From: a bacterium
GTDB lineage: Bacteria; Cyanobacteriota; Vampirovibrionia; Gastranaerophilales; Gastranaerophilaceae
Length of the DNA stretch: 64,000 nt
Direction of reading: 5' to 3'
Assembly: GCA_017626055.1 (NCBI GenBank)
Contig: JAGAJM010000004.1
Coordinates: 1-64,000, forward strand
The notes under the pieces were generated by a model that had not been told where the DNA came from, did not search any database, and saw only the letters and a program-made list of their open reading frames with translations. Positions 7,541-17,263 of this stretch are shown one piece after another. The position numbers and the translations under genes are program-made. Each line of letters begins with the position of its first letter. Within the stretch, counting starts at the first letter, position 1.

Positions 7541-10500
7541 ATGTTAATGATAAATGAAGATGATATTTCAAGAAATTATGAGGATTTTCGTGCAAAGGTT
7601 AAAAAGGATGTTTCTTTTGCCGTAACTGGTCTGACATCAATTTTAAGAATTTATCTACTATCAAAAATCAAAGCATATTCAAAGAAAAAAGTCCTGTTTA
7701 TAACATCAACCGAACAAAATGCTCTAAAATATCAAAGTGATTTATTATCAGCATTCAATGTAAAATCTCAAGTTATGCCGTTTCAAAATATTTCAATGTA
7801 TGAAACAGTTAGCCCAAACTTGTACGATTATGCTCAACAAATCAAAATACTACAATCAAAACCAGATATTGTTTTGTGTCCAGTTAAATCTTTATTGGAA
7901 AAATTTCCTCAAAGTGATTTTTTTAAAAAAAATAGTTTAAAAATCAAAGTTGGGGATAGTTTGGATTTAAAAGAATTAGCCCAAAGTCTTGTAAAACTTG
8001 GCTATAAAAAATCAACAATGGTAAATGATGTTTCAGAATTTAGTATTAGAGGAGATATCGTAGATATTTTTTCACTAGATGACAACCCTATTAGAATTGA
8101 ACTTTGGGGAGATGAAGTTGTCGATATAAGATATTTTAATAACGAAACTCAAAAGTCTATTGAAAAAATTAAAGAAGTCAAAATACTTCCTATTTATAAG
8201 TTTTTAGTAGATGGTAAAGAAGATTTAGTAAGAGATTTACAACAAAGTGAAGATGAAGTTCCAGATGAAAGTTATTTTGACGGAATTGAGGTTTACCAAA
8301 ACTATTTTAACGATAAATTAGTTAGTCTTTTAGATTATTTTGAAGATTATGTTTTAGTTTTTGATGAAACAAGTGAAATTTATTCGAAATACGAATTTGT
8401 GAATGAAAATTTTGAAAAACAATTAGAGGAAAATCTAAAATTAAGTTATATCAAAGAATTAAAAGGTAAAAACCACTTTACTTACGAAGAATTTTTGAGA
8501 GGAACTTCTTACTTTACAAAAATAGGTTTTAATAATTTTGTAGATAGTCAAATTGGAGACTTGATAGAATTTGATTCTCAGCCATTAAGAAATTTTGAAG
8601 CGAATATTGATACAATTGCGGATTTTATAGAAGAACATAAAGATTATAAAATTCTTATTGCCACAGATTATCCAGAAAGAGTGAAAGAAATATTAAAAGA
8701 AAAAGGAATATTCCACCCCGAGTTTTCTGAAAGCACAGTTTTGGGCGGGTGTATTTTAGAAGATTTTAAAACGATTATTATGACTGATAGAGAGTTGTTT
8801 AATAAACGCTCAAAAGAAGTTACAGCAAGTAAAAAATCTTATTTCAAAGAAAAGCCAGAATATATTGAAAACATAAATGACATCAAATCAGGGGAGTTTG
8901 TTGTACATACAATTCATGGGTTAGGAGTTTATAAAGGATTATCAAAACAAGAAATTGATGGTCAATTAAAAGATTACTTGACTATTGAATACGCAAACAA
9001 AGACAGATTACATATTCCAGCTGAACAAATTAACTTGTTGTGCAGATACAGAGGTTCTGGGACAATAAAACCAAAACTTTCAAGAATGGGTGGAAAAGAT
9101 TGGGAAAACACAAAAGCTAAGGTTAAAAAGGAAGTTGAAGTTGTTGCTTATGACTTGTTAAGACTTTACGCAAGACGCAAAATGCAACAAGGTATTCAAT
9201 TCTTACCTGATACAAATTGGCAAATTGAGATGGAAGAGGCTTTTGAGTTTGTGGAAACACCAGATCAATTAAAAGCAATTTCTCAAGTAAAATACGATAT
9301 GGAATCTGAACAACCTATGGATAGGTTGATTTGTGGAGATGTTGGATTTGGTAAAACAGAAGTTGCAATGAGAGCTATTTTTAAAGCTGTAACTTCAGGA
9401 AAACAAGTTGCGGTAGTTGTTCCAACAACGATTTTAGCTCTCCAACATTATCAGACGATTTCTGAAAGGTTTAAGCCTTTTGGGGTTGGGGTTGAATTGT
9501 TATCAAGATTTAGAACTAAAAAAGAGCAAACACAAACTATCAAAAATCTTGCAATAGGTACTTGTGATGTGGTTGTTGGAACACATAGATTATTACAAGA
9601 TGGAATTGTTTTTAAAGATTTAGGTCTTTTAGTTATTGATGAAGAACATAGATTTGGGGTTCGACATAAGGAAAAATTGAAACAACTTCGAGAAAATATT
9701 GATATTCTTTCAATGTCAGCCACTCCAATTCCAAGAACTTTGTATATGTCCTTATCTGGAATTAAAGATATGTCAGTAATTAACACCCCACCAAAAAATA
9801 GATTACCTATTAAAACATATGTTGGTGAGTGGAATGAAAATATGGTTAAAAATGCCATAATCCACGAACTTGATAGAGAAGGGCAGGTTTTCTATTTGTA
9901 TAATAGAGTAGAAACTATTCAAGAATTCAAAAATCAATTACAAAAGATTGTGCCAAATGCAAGAATAGCTATCGGGCATGGGCAAATGGATGAAAAGACT
10001 TTAGAAGAAGTAATTGTAGATTTTTCAAACCAAGAATACGATATTCTATTAGCAACAACAATTATTGAAAATGGTATTGATATTCCAAATGCAAATACAA
10101 TGATTATCCATGATGCAGATAGGTTCGGTTTGGCTCAGTTGTATCAATTAAGAGGGCGTGTTGGTCGTTCTCAGCGTCAGGCATATTGTTACTGTTTCTA
10201 TAAAAAATGTAAGGAAATCACCACAGATGCGGTTAATCGCTTGAAAGCAATTAAAGAATTTACAACGCTTGGTAGTGGCTATCAAATTGCACTTAGGGAC
10301 GTTGAAATTCGTGGTGTTGGTAATATTTTGGGAACAAAACAACATGGGCATATGATAAATGTTGGCTTTGATACTTATTGCGAATTATTAGAAGAAACTG
10401 TTCAAGAGCTTCAAGGTGAAAAGGTTAATAAAACAACTCCAACAATTGTTGATATAAATGTAACTGCTTATATCCCAGATGAATGGGTTGGTTCTGCTGA

Positions 10501-10912
10501 ACAAAAAATGATTGAATATAAACGTTTGGCTGATGTAAAATCATCTGTTGAATTAGATTATATTGTTGAAGAGTGGGTAGATAGATTTGCAAAACCGCCA
10601 GAAAGTGTTGAAAACTTGATTAAGTTAATTAGGCTAAGACTTTCAGCAACAGAGGTTAGAATTTCTGCAATTCGAGAGGTTCAAGATTGTATAAGAATTT
10701 ATACCCCATATTCAAAACCTGAGTGGAATATAATACAAAGAACACTACCACATAATTTGGCTAAAAAAATTAAATTCACTTTAGCACCAAAAACTTGTCA
10801 AGAAGGGGTGTCTATCTTGATTTTAGACACTTCGTATGTAAATTTTGATGAAGTATTTAACATTTTAACTGATTTGTTTTATTATATATACAAAGTTAGT
10901 CACGAATATTAA
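7541..10912 (+). CDS. mfd: Transcription-repair coupling factor
   Basis: 1123 residues, usual Mfd size. Mfd pushes stalled RNA polymerase off DNA lesions and recruits UvrA. A UvrB-like N-terminal part is followed by the RNA polymerase interaction domain (GEFVVHTIHGLGVYKG) and a RecG-like translocase with Walker A GDVGFGKT (about residue 602), DEEH (about 700), SATPIPRTLYMSL and the GRVGRS motif. The C-terminal TRCF domain is present. A TATAAT at 7528-7533 ends only 7 nt before the ATG and there is no ribosome site, so the transcript may be leaderless. The following lipoprotein gene is 18 nt downstream. Confidence 0.97.
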   Translation: MLMINEDDISRNYEDFRAKVKKDVSFAVTGLTSILRIYLLSKIKAYSKKKVLFITSTEQNALKYQSDLLSAFNVKSQVMPFQNISMYETVSPNLYDYAQQIKILQSKPDIVLCPVKSLLEKFPQSDFFKKNSLKIKVGDSLDLKELAQSLVKLGYKKSTMVNDVSEFSIRGDIVDIFSLDDNPIRIELWGDEVVDIRYFNNETQKSIEKIKEVKILPIYKFLVDGKEDLVRDLQQSEDEVPDESYFDGIEVYQNYFNDKLVSLLDYFEDYVLVFDETSEIYSKYEFVNENFEKQLEENLKLSYIKELKGKNHFTYEEFLRGTSYFTKIGFNNFVDSQIGDLIEFDSQPLRNFEANIDTIADFIEEHKDYKILIATDYPERVKEILKEKGIFHPEFSESTVLGGCILEDFKTIIMTDRELFNKRSKEVTASKKSYFKEKPEYIENINDIKSGEFVVHTIHGLGVYKGLSKQEIDGQLKDYLTIEYANKDRLHIPAEQINLLCRYRGSGTIKPKLSRMGGKDWENTKAKVKKEVEVVAYDLLRLYARRKMQQGIQFLPDTNWQIEMEEAFEFVETPDQLKAISQVKYDMESEQPMDRLICGDVGFGKTEVAMRAIFKAVTSGKQVAVVVPTTILALQHYQTISERFKPFGVGVELLSRFRTKKEQTQTIKNLAIGTCDVVVGTHRLLQDGIVFKDLGLLVIDEEHRFGVRHKEKLKQLRENIDILSMSATPIPRTLYMSLSGIKDMSVINTPPKNRLPIKTYVGEWNENMVKNAIIHELDREGQVFYLYNRVETIQEFKNQLQKIVPNARIAIGHGQMDEKTLEEVIVDFSNQEYDILLATTIIENGIDIPNANTMIIHDADRFGLAQLYQLRGRVGRSQRQAYCYCFYKKCKEITTDAVNRLKAIKEFTTLGSGYQIALRDVEIRGVGNILGTKQHGHMINVGFDTYCELLEETVQELQGEKVNKTTPTIVDINVTAYIPDEWVGSAEQKMIEYKRLADVKSSVELDYIVEEWVDRFAKPPESVENLIKLIRLRLSATEVRISAIREVQDCIRIYTPYSKPEWNIIQRTLPHNLAKKIKFTLAPKTCQEGVSILILDTSYVNFDEVFNILTDLFYYIYKVSHEY

Positions 10913-10930
10913 AAAGAAAGAGAGAAATTA

Positions 10931-12076
10931 ATGAGAGCATCGAAATTATTGGTAACTTTAGCGTTATCAGCAGTTTTATTCACTGGTTGTGGTATCAAAA
11001 GTCAAAATGCAATTATTAAAATTAACGACCAAGCTATTACTCAAGCTGAATATGATAAATTAATGGATAGAAGTATTAGTCAATCTCCATTTGGTAAAAT
11101 GGGTGATTTGAAAGGTAATAAAGATGGTTTCTTGTATTTGATGATGGAACAAAATGTTATCAATCAATTGATTATTACAGAATTGTTAGAGCAAGAAGCA
11201 AAAGATAGAGGAATCAAAGTTACTGGCAAAGACGTTGACGAAGCTTTGAAAAAATCAATGGATCAGATGGGTGGAAAAGATCGTTTAATTGAAGTTCTAA
11301 AACTTAACAACATTAGTGTTGCTGATTTCAAAAAAGATTTGAAAAACCAAGTTAAAATGCAAAAATTAGCAAACTCAGCTGGAAAAATTGAAGTTTCAGA
11401 TAAAGAATGTGAAAAATTCTACAAAGAAAACCCAGATAAATTCCAAAATCCAGAAATGGTAAGAGCATCACACATTTTAGTTTCTGCAAATGCTTGGCAA
11501 ATCCAACAAGATTTAACTCTTGATGGTAAAAGAAAAATGGAAGAAGCTGAATTAAAAGCTCAGGTAGAAGCTAAAATGGCTGACAAAAAAGCTCAAGCTG
11601 AAAAATTAGCTAAAGAATTAAAAGCTGATAAAACAAAATTTGCAGAATATGCTCAAAAATATTCTGATGACCCAGGTACAGCTAAACAAGGTGGAGATTT
11701 AGGTTTCTTCCCAAAAGAAGCTATGGTTCCAGAATTTACAAAAGTTGCGTTTGAATCTAAACCAGATACAGTTTCAGATGTTGTAAAAACTCAATTTGGT
11801 TACCACATTATCTATGTTCAAGATAGACGTGCCGCAGGCGTTACACCATACGATAAAGCTCAAAATGGTATTAGAGATTATTTAACAACTGAAAAACAAA
11901 TCAAAGCTCTTGATGATTTAACTGCAGCAGCTAAGAAAAAAGCAAAAATTGAATATATGGATGAAAGATACAATCCAGAAGTTATTCAAAAGAAATTGAC
12001 AAGACAAGTTGATGATGCAACTGGCGGTCAAGCAAGTAAAGTTAAAGAAGAATTCAAAAAGAGAAATAAAAAATAA
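10931..12076 (+). CDS. SurA/PrsA-like peptidyl-prolyl isomerase lipoprotein
   Basis: 381 residues. A lipoprotein signal peptide ends in the lipobox LFTGC (Cys20). Residues of about 35-165 form a SurA_N-type helical chaperone region. A parvulin rotamase domain follows, beginning VRASHILVSA and containing YSDDPGTAKQGGDLGFFP and FGYHIIYVQDRR. It should act outside the inner membrane as a folding factor for exported or outer-membrane proteins. A long Lys/Ala-rich insert lies within the parvulin domain. Its pairing with mfd looks like an operon of convenience, 18 nt apart, and it is followed by a strong terminator. Confidence 0.88.
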   Translation: MRASKLLVTLALSAVLFTGCGIKSQNAIIKINDQAITQAEYDKLMDRSISQSPFGKMGDLKGNKDGFLYLMMEQNVINQLIITELLEQEAKDRGIKVTGKDVDEALKKSMDQMGGKDRLIEVLKLNNISVADFKKDLKNQVKMQKLANSAGKIEVSDKECEKFYKENPDKFQNPEMVRASHILVSANAWQIQQDLTLDGKRKMEEAELKAQVEAKMADKKAQAEKLAKELKADKTKFAEYAQKYSDDPGTAKQGGDLGFFPKEAMVPEFTKVAFESKPDTVSDVVKTQFGYHIIYVQDRRAAGVTPYDKAQNGIRDYLTTEKQIKALDDLTAAAKKKAKIEYMDERYNPEVIQKKLTRQVDDATGGQASKVKEEFKKRNKK

Positions 12077-12084
12077 AGATGAAC

Positions 12085-12116
12085 AAAAAAGACCTCTTTC
12101 AAAAGGGGTCTTTTTT
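12085..12116 (+). terminator. Terminator after the mfd operon
   Basis: AAAAAAGACC (12085-12094) pairs with GGTCTTTTTT (12107-12116), extended inward by a few weaker pairs. A second small hairpin, AGCCG (12276-12280) with CGGCT (12286-12290) followed by ATTTTTATT, lies in the same 344-nt gap. Apart from these and the cyclase promoter region I see nothing else between 12077 and 12420. Confidence 0.8.
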
Positions 12117-12420
12117 AAAAGGCGATAAAAAACATATTTTTAGAAAAACATTAAGGAATGTAAAACTTGTGCTGATTTTATGTTACTTTTGCCCTAATTA
12201 TGGGTACATATTATATGTACACAAACCATTTTCTTTTTCTTTATTTTCTCCTACACACTAACCTTTTAAGAAACAAGCCGTTATGCGGCTATTTTTATTG
12301 GGAAATTTTAAACATTGTAACAAATTTTATAAACCATTAAAGTTTTCTCTAAAATGGTCGATTATACTTTTGTGATAGAGAGTAAATTTTTATGCTAAAA
12401 TTAACTATAAGAGGAGCTTT

Positions 12421-13083
12421 ATGGTTGACAATTTAGAAGAAGTAGCTTTTGATATTCCAGACGGATTGTTGGACGAAATTCAACAAAATATTCAAAATAT
12501 TATTAGAGATTTTGATGTTCCAGAGGAAAATAAAAACGAAGTAATAAAACAAATTAACTACATTTACACAAGAACAAAATATTTATCTATCACAGATGAA
12601 TTAACAGGTTTGTCAAATAGAAGATGTTTTGATACAACTTTTGAAAAAGAGTTTTTAAGAGCATCAAGATATAGTAATAAACTTACTTTAGTGATGTTTG
12701 ATATTGACCATTTTAAATCTGTAAATGATACATATGGTCATCAGTGCGGTGATTTTATTTTAAAACAAGTTGCAAATGCGGCATTACAAACATTTAGAAA
12801 AACTGATACAGTTTTTCGCTATGGTGGGGAAGAATTTGCAGTTATTTTAACTGAAACAGATATTAATCAATCAATTATTCCGCTTGAAAGATTTAGAAAA
12901 ACTGTACAAACTCTCGGCTTGAATTATCAAGGTCAAGAAGTAAATATTACTGTAAGTATTGGAGCTTGCCAGTTAACTTCTGAAATGGCTACAAAAGAAG
13001 AGTTTTTACAGAAAACTGATGAAGCGTTGTATGAGGCTAAAAATTCTGGTAGAAATAAAACAGTTCTTAGTAATTTCCAGTAA
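12421..13083 (+). CDS. Diguanylate cyclase (GGDEF domain)
   Basis: 220 residues. An N-terminal helical segment of about 55 residues precedes a complete GGDEF domain: FDIDHFKSVND, the active-site GGEEF (135-139) and the inhibitory I-site RKTD (126-129) at the correct distance, giving RxxDxxxRxGGEEF. It should make cyclic di-GMP from GTP with product feedback. No membrane segment or known sensor domain is present, so the signal must reach it through the short N-terminal helix or a partner. ATAAGAGGAG precedes the ATG. Its 3' end overlaps the convergent gene by 17 nt. Confidence 0.95.
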   Translation: MVDNLEEVAFDIPDGLLDEIQQNIQNIIRDFDVPEENKNEVIKQINYIYTRTKYLSITDELTGLSNRRCFDTTFEKEFLRASRYSNKLTLVMFDIDHFKSVNDTYGHQCGDFILKQVANAALQTFRKTDTVFRYGGEEFAVILTETDINQSIIPLERFRKTVQTLGLNYQGQEVNITVSIGACQLTSEMATKEEFLQKTDEALYEAKNSGRNKTVLSNFQ

Positions 13084-14281
13084 TTTTTAGAATGTTTTGG
13101 AATTTTAACCAACCAGAAACAACGTGTTGAACGTTGTCAATTCTGATGATACTTGCATTTGGTGTAACTCCTGGTTTTACCCAGTTTGCAGAGTTTGGTA
13201 ATCCACCTGCTTGCTCACCTGTTTTTACTTGAACTTTACTTAAGAAAATATTTCCAATAGAAAGTGATTTGAAAATAACTTTTTTAAGACTTTCACTATC
13301 AGTACAAAAATAAATTGCTGCCAAACCTTCCATAATTGTACCTAAACTACAAGGTCTGATATTGTCTTTGAAAGCTCCGCAATAACTATTATTTTTGTTT
13401 GTGATTTGGTCTGATAATGTTGGAATAGCCATTTGTTCAGCATACATTTTATATGTATTTCTTTCTTCTGGGGTAACAAGATTGTTTTTGAATAGTTCTT
13501 CAATTGCAAGAACTGACCAATGATCAAATGGAATATCTAATTCCATAGATTTTCTTGATTTTACAAGATAATTAAGAGTTTTCTTTGCAGCAGTTAACCA
13601 TTTTTCTTGAGGGTCAACTTGGTACAAATAAATCCAGCCAATGGCAGCTTCTGCGGGATAAAATACAGCTTCTGCTAATTTGTTTACGATGTTTTTTTCT
13701 ACATCATAATACGCATATACATTTCCATCTTCGTTTTGAAGAGAAAGTAAAAATTCACCCAAACCTTGTAAGATTTCTAGTTCAATTTCGCCTTCTTTAT
13801 ACAAGTTAGCTAAAGCACAAAGAGCAACACCAGAAGCTCCAGATTTGGCAATTGGGAATTTGATTTGTTCTTCTTCTGGGATAGAAATTACTGCATATCT
13901 ATTTTCGTCTAGTTTTTTGATATATCTGTCTATAAAATATTTTGATGATTTAATACGAGAGTCTTTGTATCTGGTTTCTAACCCTAATTTTTCATATAAA
14001 TACATAGAATATAAGACACCAGCATGTCTTAATGCATTATAAATATCGTTTTCGTAAGTTATTTCGGGGTCAATGTTTTTTCTATATTGAAATCTACCAT
14101 CTTCCAAAATATTGCGATTAATATAATTCATAGAAACAGATATTTCTTGGTAATATGGCAAATCTTTTGTATGTTCACGAACATTCTTTTTTGCATCTTT
14201 GTACAAGATGGAAACAAAGATTGCCACAAGCGTCAAAAATATTGTTGGAATATATGTTGCTGGAGATGATATATCAAACAT
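13067..14281 (-). CDS. Membrane-anchored alpha/alpha-toroid-like protein (putative glycan-active)
   Basis: 404 residues. One N-terminal membrane segment (about 10-27, IPTIFLTLVAIFVSILY) is followed by a soluble domain of repeating helical hairpins with Gly/aromatic turns: EDGRFQYRKN, AGVLYSMYLYE, GASGVALCALANLY, NEDGNVYAYYD, AIGWIYLYQVD and AGGLPNS. This is the look of six-hairpin glycosidase or C5-epimerase-type toroids, but I cannot place it in a named family and no catalytic pair is certain. It converges on the diguanylate cyclase, so the two are not co-transcribed. An envelope glycan role is an inference. Confidence 0.7.
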   Translation of the reverse strand: MFDISSPATYIPTIFLTLVAIFVSILYKDAKKNVREHTKDLPYYQEISVSMNYINRNILEDGRFQYRKNIDPEITYENDIYNALRHAGVLYSMYLYEKLGLETRYKDSRIKSSKYFIDRYIKKLDENRYAVISIPEEEQIKFPIAKSGASGVALCALANLYKEGEIELEILQGLGEFLLSLQNEDGNVYAYYDVEKNIVNKLAEAVFYPAEAAIGWIYLYQVDPQEKWLTAAKKTLNYLVKSRKSMELDIPFDHWSVLAIEELFKNNLVTPEERNTYKMYAEQMAIPTLSDQITNKNNSYCGAFKDNIRPCSLGTIMEGLAAIYFCTDSESLKKVIFKSLSIGNIFLSKVQVKTGEQAGGLPNSANWVKPGVTPNASIIRIDNVQHVVSGWLKFQNILKITGNY

Positions 14282-14380
14282 AGGATAATTATAGCAAACT
14301 AAATAAAAATAATAATAAAGCGTTTGTATGATTTTTTCTTTTTTTATACAAAATTTTCATAAAAATCTGAGTTTTATAAT

Positions 14381-14409
14381 TTGCATTTAGGATATTTTTT
14401 CAGTAAAAT
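14381..14409 (+). promoter_or_regulatory. Promoter of the lptB operon
   Basis: TTGCAT (14381-14386), a 17-nt spacer and TAAAAT (14404-14409) lie 23 nt before the lptB ATG. Confidence 0.6.
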
Positions 14410-14432
14410 AAGGATAGACAAAAGGGGATAAA

Positions 14433-15158
14433 ATGAGAATTGAGGCTAAGAATTTAATAAAAATCTATGGTGATAGAAGGGTCGTAAACGATGTTTCTTT
14501 TAGCATAAATAAAGGTGAAGTTGTTTGTTTGCTTGGTCCAAATGGTGCAGGTAAAACGACTACATTTTATATGGTTGTAGGTTTGGTAAAACCAAATGGC
14601 GGAAGTATTACTCTTGATGGTCAGGAAATTTCGTCTTGGCCAATGCATATGAGAGCAAGAGCTGGTATTGGGTATTTGCCTCAAGAAGCATCAAGTTTTA
14701 GAAGTTTGTCTGTTGAAGATAACATTAAGTTAGTTCTTGAAATGAACGACAAATTGACAGAGTGTGAGAAAACTAAAAAATTAGAAGAATTATTAGACGA
14801 ATTTGGTGTTGCGAAATTACGTAAAGCGGCTTCTATTTCATTATCTGGTGGTGAAAGACGTCGTGTTGAATTGGCTAGAGCTTTAGCAGCAAGTCCAGAT
14901 TTTATTCTTCTGGATGAACCTTTTACTGGTATTGACCCAATTGCTATTGGTGAAATTAAAGATAATATTAGAAAATTGTCTGAAGATAAAGGTTTGGGGG
15001 TTCTAATTACGGACCACAACCCAAAAGCTACTTTATCAATTACAGACAGAGCTTATGTAATTTTTGATGGAAAAATCAAAATTCAAGGTAAGAGCGAAGA
15101 AGTTGCAGTTAACCCAGTTGCAAAAGAATTTTATTTAGGAAAGGATTTCACTTTATAA
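14433..15158 (+). CDS. lptB: LPS export ABC transporter ATP-binding protein
   Basis: 241 residues, the typical LptB length. Walker A GPNGAGKTT (35-43), Q-loop, the signature LSGGERRRVELARA and Walker B ILLDEPFTGIDP are all present; the FTGIDP ending is typical of LptB. It energises extraction of lipopolysaccharide from the inner membrane with LptF/LptG. Its stop codon overlaps the start of the permease gene in TAATG, so translation is coupled. Its presence is direct evidence that the cell has an LPS-bearing outer membrane. Confidence 0.95.
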   Translation: MRIEAKNLIKIYGDRRVVNDVSFSINKGEVVCLLGPNGAGKTTTFYMVVGLVKPNGGSITLDGQEISSWPMHMRARAGIGYLPQEASSFRSLSVEDNIKLVLEMNDKLTECEKTKKLEELLDEFGVAKLRKAASISLSGGERRRVELARALAASPDFILLDEPFTGIDPIAIGEIKDNIRKLSEDKGLGVLITDHNPKATLSITDRAYVIFDGKIKIQGKSEEVAVNPVAKEFYLGKDFTL

Positions 15159-16276
15159 TGGGATTGAAGTTTCCTAAAATAACTATCTATGATAGATATA
15201 TGTTCAAACAAGTAACAATGGCTACATTTGCAGCGATTTTGTTATTTACTATTGTTTGGATTGCGCCTGAAACTTTGTTAAATACAATCAAAGGGGCATT
15301 AAGTGGTGATTATTCAATCAAAACGGCGACATTATTATTGCTTTATGAACTTCCAAAAGTTTTGGATAAAGCATTTCCAGTAGGTTTATTATTAGGAACA
15401 TTGTTCACTTTTGATAAACTTAGTAAAGAGTCTGAATTAACTATATTTAGAGCCGTTGGGATGTCTTTCCAACGAATTATTGCACCAGTTGTTGTTTTGA
15501 GTTTAATTTTAACTTATTTCTGTTTTTTAACTGGTGATATTGGAATTCCTTACGCTGCTGAAAAAACAAGAGCTATAAAAGGAAAAGTTCTATCAACTCA
15601 ATATATTTATACTCAAAAAGATGAAAAAGGGCATCCTTTGGTGGCAGTTATTGTTTCTAAATCTAGTAATAGGGATTTGAGTAATGTGATTGTGTTGGAT
15701 TTTGAAAACCATTATTATCAAGATGTTCATCAACTTCAGAATATTTATTCTGCTAAAACAGGTTATGCATATGATGATAGATGGGAATTGAAAGATATTT
15801 CTAATTACAAAATATCAAATGATGGTATATATTTTGATATTCAACATATTGATAAGATGAATATTTTGGAAGGTGAAGTTGCTAATAACGCACTTACGTT
15901 GATGAATTATTCAACTTTGAAAGAACGTGATATTACAAATAAGGATTTGAAATCGTATGTAAATCTATTGAAAAAAGAAGGTTTGGATGAAGAATATAAT
16001 GGAACCTTAAACAAATATTTGCAAAGATTTTTCCATCCGTTAGTTTGTATTTTGTTGGCAATTCTTGGATGTTTGCTAGGATTTAGCAAGCCTAGAGAAC
16101 AAAGAATGGTTGGGTTTATTATTGCAATTGGTTTTATTTTTGCATATTACATCACGCTACCATTTTTCGACTTGTTAGCAGAAAAACAAGTATTATCACC
16201 ATATATTACGGCAACACTTCCTATAATTGCTTTTATTGCGGCAATTTGGGCATTTTACAAGTCAAAGGATTTATAA
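15158..16276 (+). CDS. LptF/LptG family LPS export permease
   Basis: 372 residues of the YjgP/YjgQ family. It has membrane segments near the N-terminus (FAAILLFTIVWIAPETLL), around 100-125, and three near the C-terminus (LVCILLAILGCLLGF and the last 50 residues). Between them lies an extracytoplasmic beta-jellyroll-like region (about 135-265). It forms the transmembrane part of the LPS extractor with LptB. The second permease of the usual LptF/LptG pair is not adjacent, so it is either elsewhere or this protein works as a homodimer. Sequence alone does not decide between F and G. Confidence 0.92.
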   Translation: MGLKFPKITIYDRYMFKQVTMATFAAILLFTIVWIAPETLLNTIKGALSGDYSIKTATLLLLYELPKVLDKAFPVGLLLGTLFTFDKLSKESELTIFRAVGMSFQRIIAPVVVLSLILTYFCFLTGDIGIPYAAEKTRAIKGKVLSTQYIYTQKDEKGHPLVAVIVSKSSNRDLSNVIVLDFENHYYQDVHQLQNIYSAKTGYAYDDRWELKDISNYKISNDGIYFDIQHIDKMNILEGEVANNALTLMNYSTLKERDITNKDLKSYVNLLKKEGLDEEYNGTLNKYLQRFFHPLVCILLAILGCLLGFSKPREQRMVGFIIAIGFIFAYYITLPFFDLLAEKQVLSPYITATLPIIAFIAAIWAFYKSKDL

Positions 16277-16277
16277 T

Positions 16278-17090
16278 ATGAAATTATTGAAATTGTTCTT
16301 AACTGTATTATTGTTTATGTTTTGTACTGTACCTGCGATGGCGGGTGATATCACTATTGATAAAGATAATGGGGTTTATCACATTGTTTTAAAAGGTGAA
16401 AAAATCAAGAAGAAAATGAAGTTTGTGGTTTCTGAGGATTTAATAACAAACAGAGAGGCACACCAAAAAGCAGCATCAACATTAACAATTAATGCTGGGT
16501 TTTTTGATCCAAAAAATGGGCAAACAATTTCTTATGTAGTTACTGATAGAATGATTTCAGCAGATCCAATGTTCAACCGAGCATTGTTGTCTAATCCTTT
16601 TTTCAGAAGAAATATGGCAAAAATTTTAGATAGATCTGAATTTAGAATAATGCATTGTGATAGAAATAGATATGAATATGCAATAGTTGGGCACAAATCA
16701 GAAGTTCCATTTGGTTGTGCTTTATTAACTTCCGCTCAAGGTGGTCCATTAATTCTTCCTGAATTACGTTTAGAAGAAGAAGGTTTTATTGTAAAAAATA
16801 AAGAAGGTGAAGTAATTAGAGAATCTGCATCTGTTTTGCATAAAGCTCCAAGAACGATTATTGGGATAAAAGGGACTGACGAGTGCCATATTTTAATAAT
16901 TACAGATGAAAATCCAATGGATATGTATGAAGTTAAACAATTGTGCATTGATTTGAAACTAGATAGAGCAATGGCTTTTGATGGTGGTGCTTCTACTTCT
17001 ATGAACTATAAAAAGAAAATAGAGGTTGTGTCAAAAGATGATGGCACAGGCAGAATGTTAAAATCATTTATGGTAATTCAAGAAAAATAA
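16278..17090 (+). CDS. Exported phosphodiester glycosidase (NAGPA domain)
   Basis: 270 residues starting at the ATG at 16278, directly after the permease stop. A cleavable signal peptide (LLKLFLTVLLFMFCTVPAMA) covers about 1-22. The rest matches the phosphodiester glycosidase domain: LTINAGFFDP, LTSAQGGPLILP, APRTIIGIKG and the diagnostic AFDGGASTSMNYKKK near the C-terminus. Family members hydrolyse sugar-phosphodiester bonds, as in the mammalian uncovering enzyme and bacterial wall-teichoic or exopolysaccharide enzymes. Co-transcription with LPS export genes suggests trimming or turnover of a phosphodiester-linked surface glycan. Confidence 0.9.
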   Translation: MKLLKLFLTVLLFMFCTVPAMAGDITIDKDNGVYHIVLKGEKIKKKMKFVVSEDLITNREAHQKAASTLTINAGFFDPKNGQTISYVVTDRMISADPMFNRALLSNPFFRRNMAKILDRSEFRIMHCDRNRYEYAIVGHKSEVPFGCALLTSAQGGPLILPELRLEEEGFIVKNKEGEVIRESASVLHKAPRTIIGIKGTDECHILIITDENPMDMYEVKQLCIDLKLDRAMAFDGGASTSMNYKKKIEVVSKDDGTGRMLKSFMVIQEK

Positions 17091-17228
17091 AAAACTATAC
17101 ATAAAAAAGAAAGTCTCATCGAATTGATAAGACTTATAAATATACATTTACCCCACACACATATTACCATATAAAAATTTCATTGTCAAGTCTTGAACTT
17201 TTTTTAAAATATGCTACAAATTTGCCCA

Positions 17229-17257
17229 TTGCTGAATTTCAAAAAATAGTGTAAAAT
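17229..17257 (+). promoter_or_regulatory. Promoter directly abutting the start codon at 17264
   Basis: TTGCTG (17229-17234), a 17-nt spacer and TAAAAT (17252-17257). The -10 ends 6 nt before the ATG, so transcription would begin at or next to the start codon. The 17091-17228 stretch also holds a weak hairpin, AAGTCTCATC/GATAAGACTT (17111-17135). Confidence 0.5.
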
Positions 17258-17263
17258 AAAATT

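Noticed and set aside
9451..9858. Long antisense frame inside mfd
   Set aside because: Overlaps conserved translocase motifs of mfd on the other strand and shows no start signals.
12079..12261. Open frame of 60 codons after the SurA/PrsA-like gene
   Set aside because: It begins inside the terminator hairpin at 12085-12116, lacks a ribosome site and has a composition unlike the neighbouring genes.
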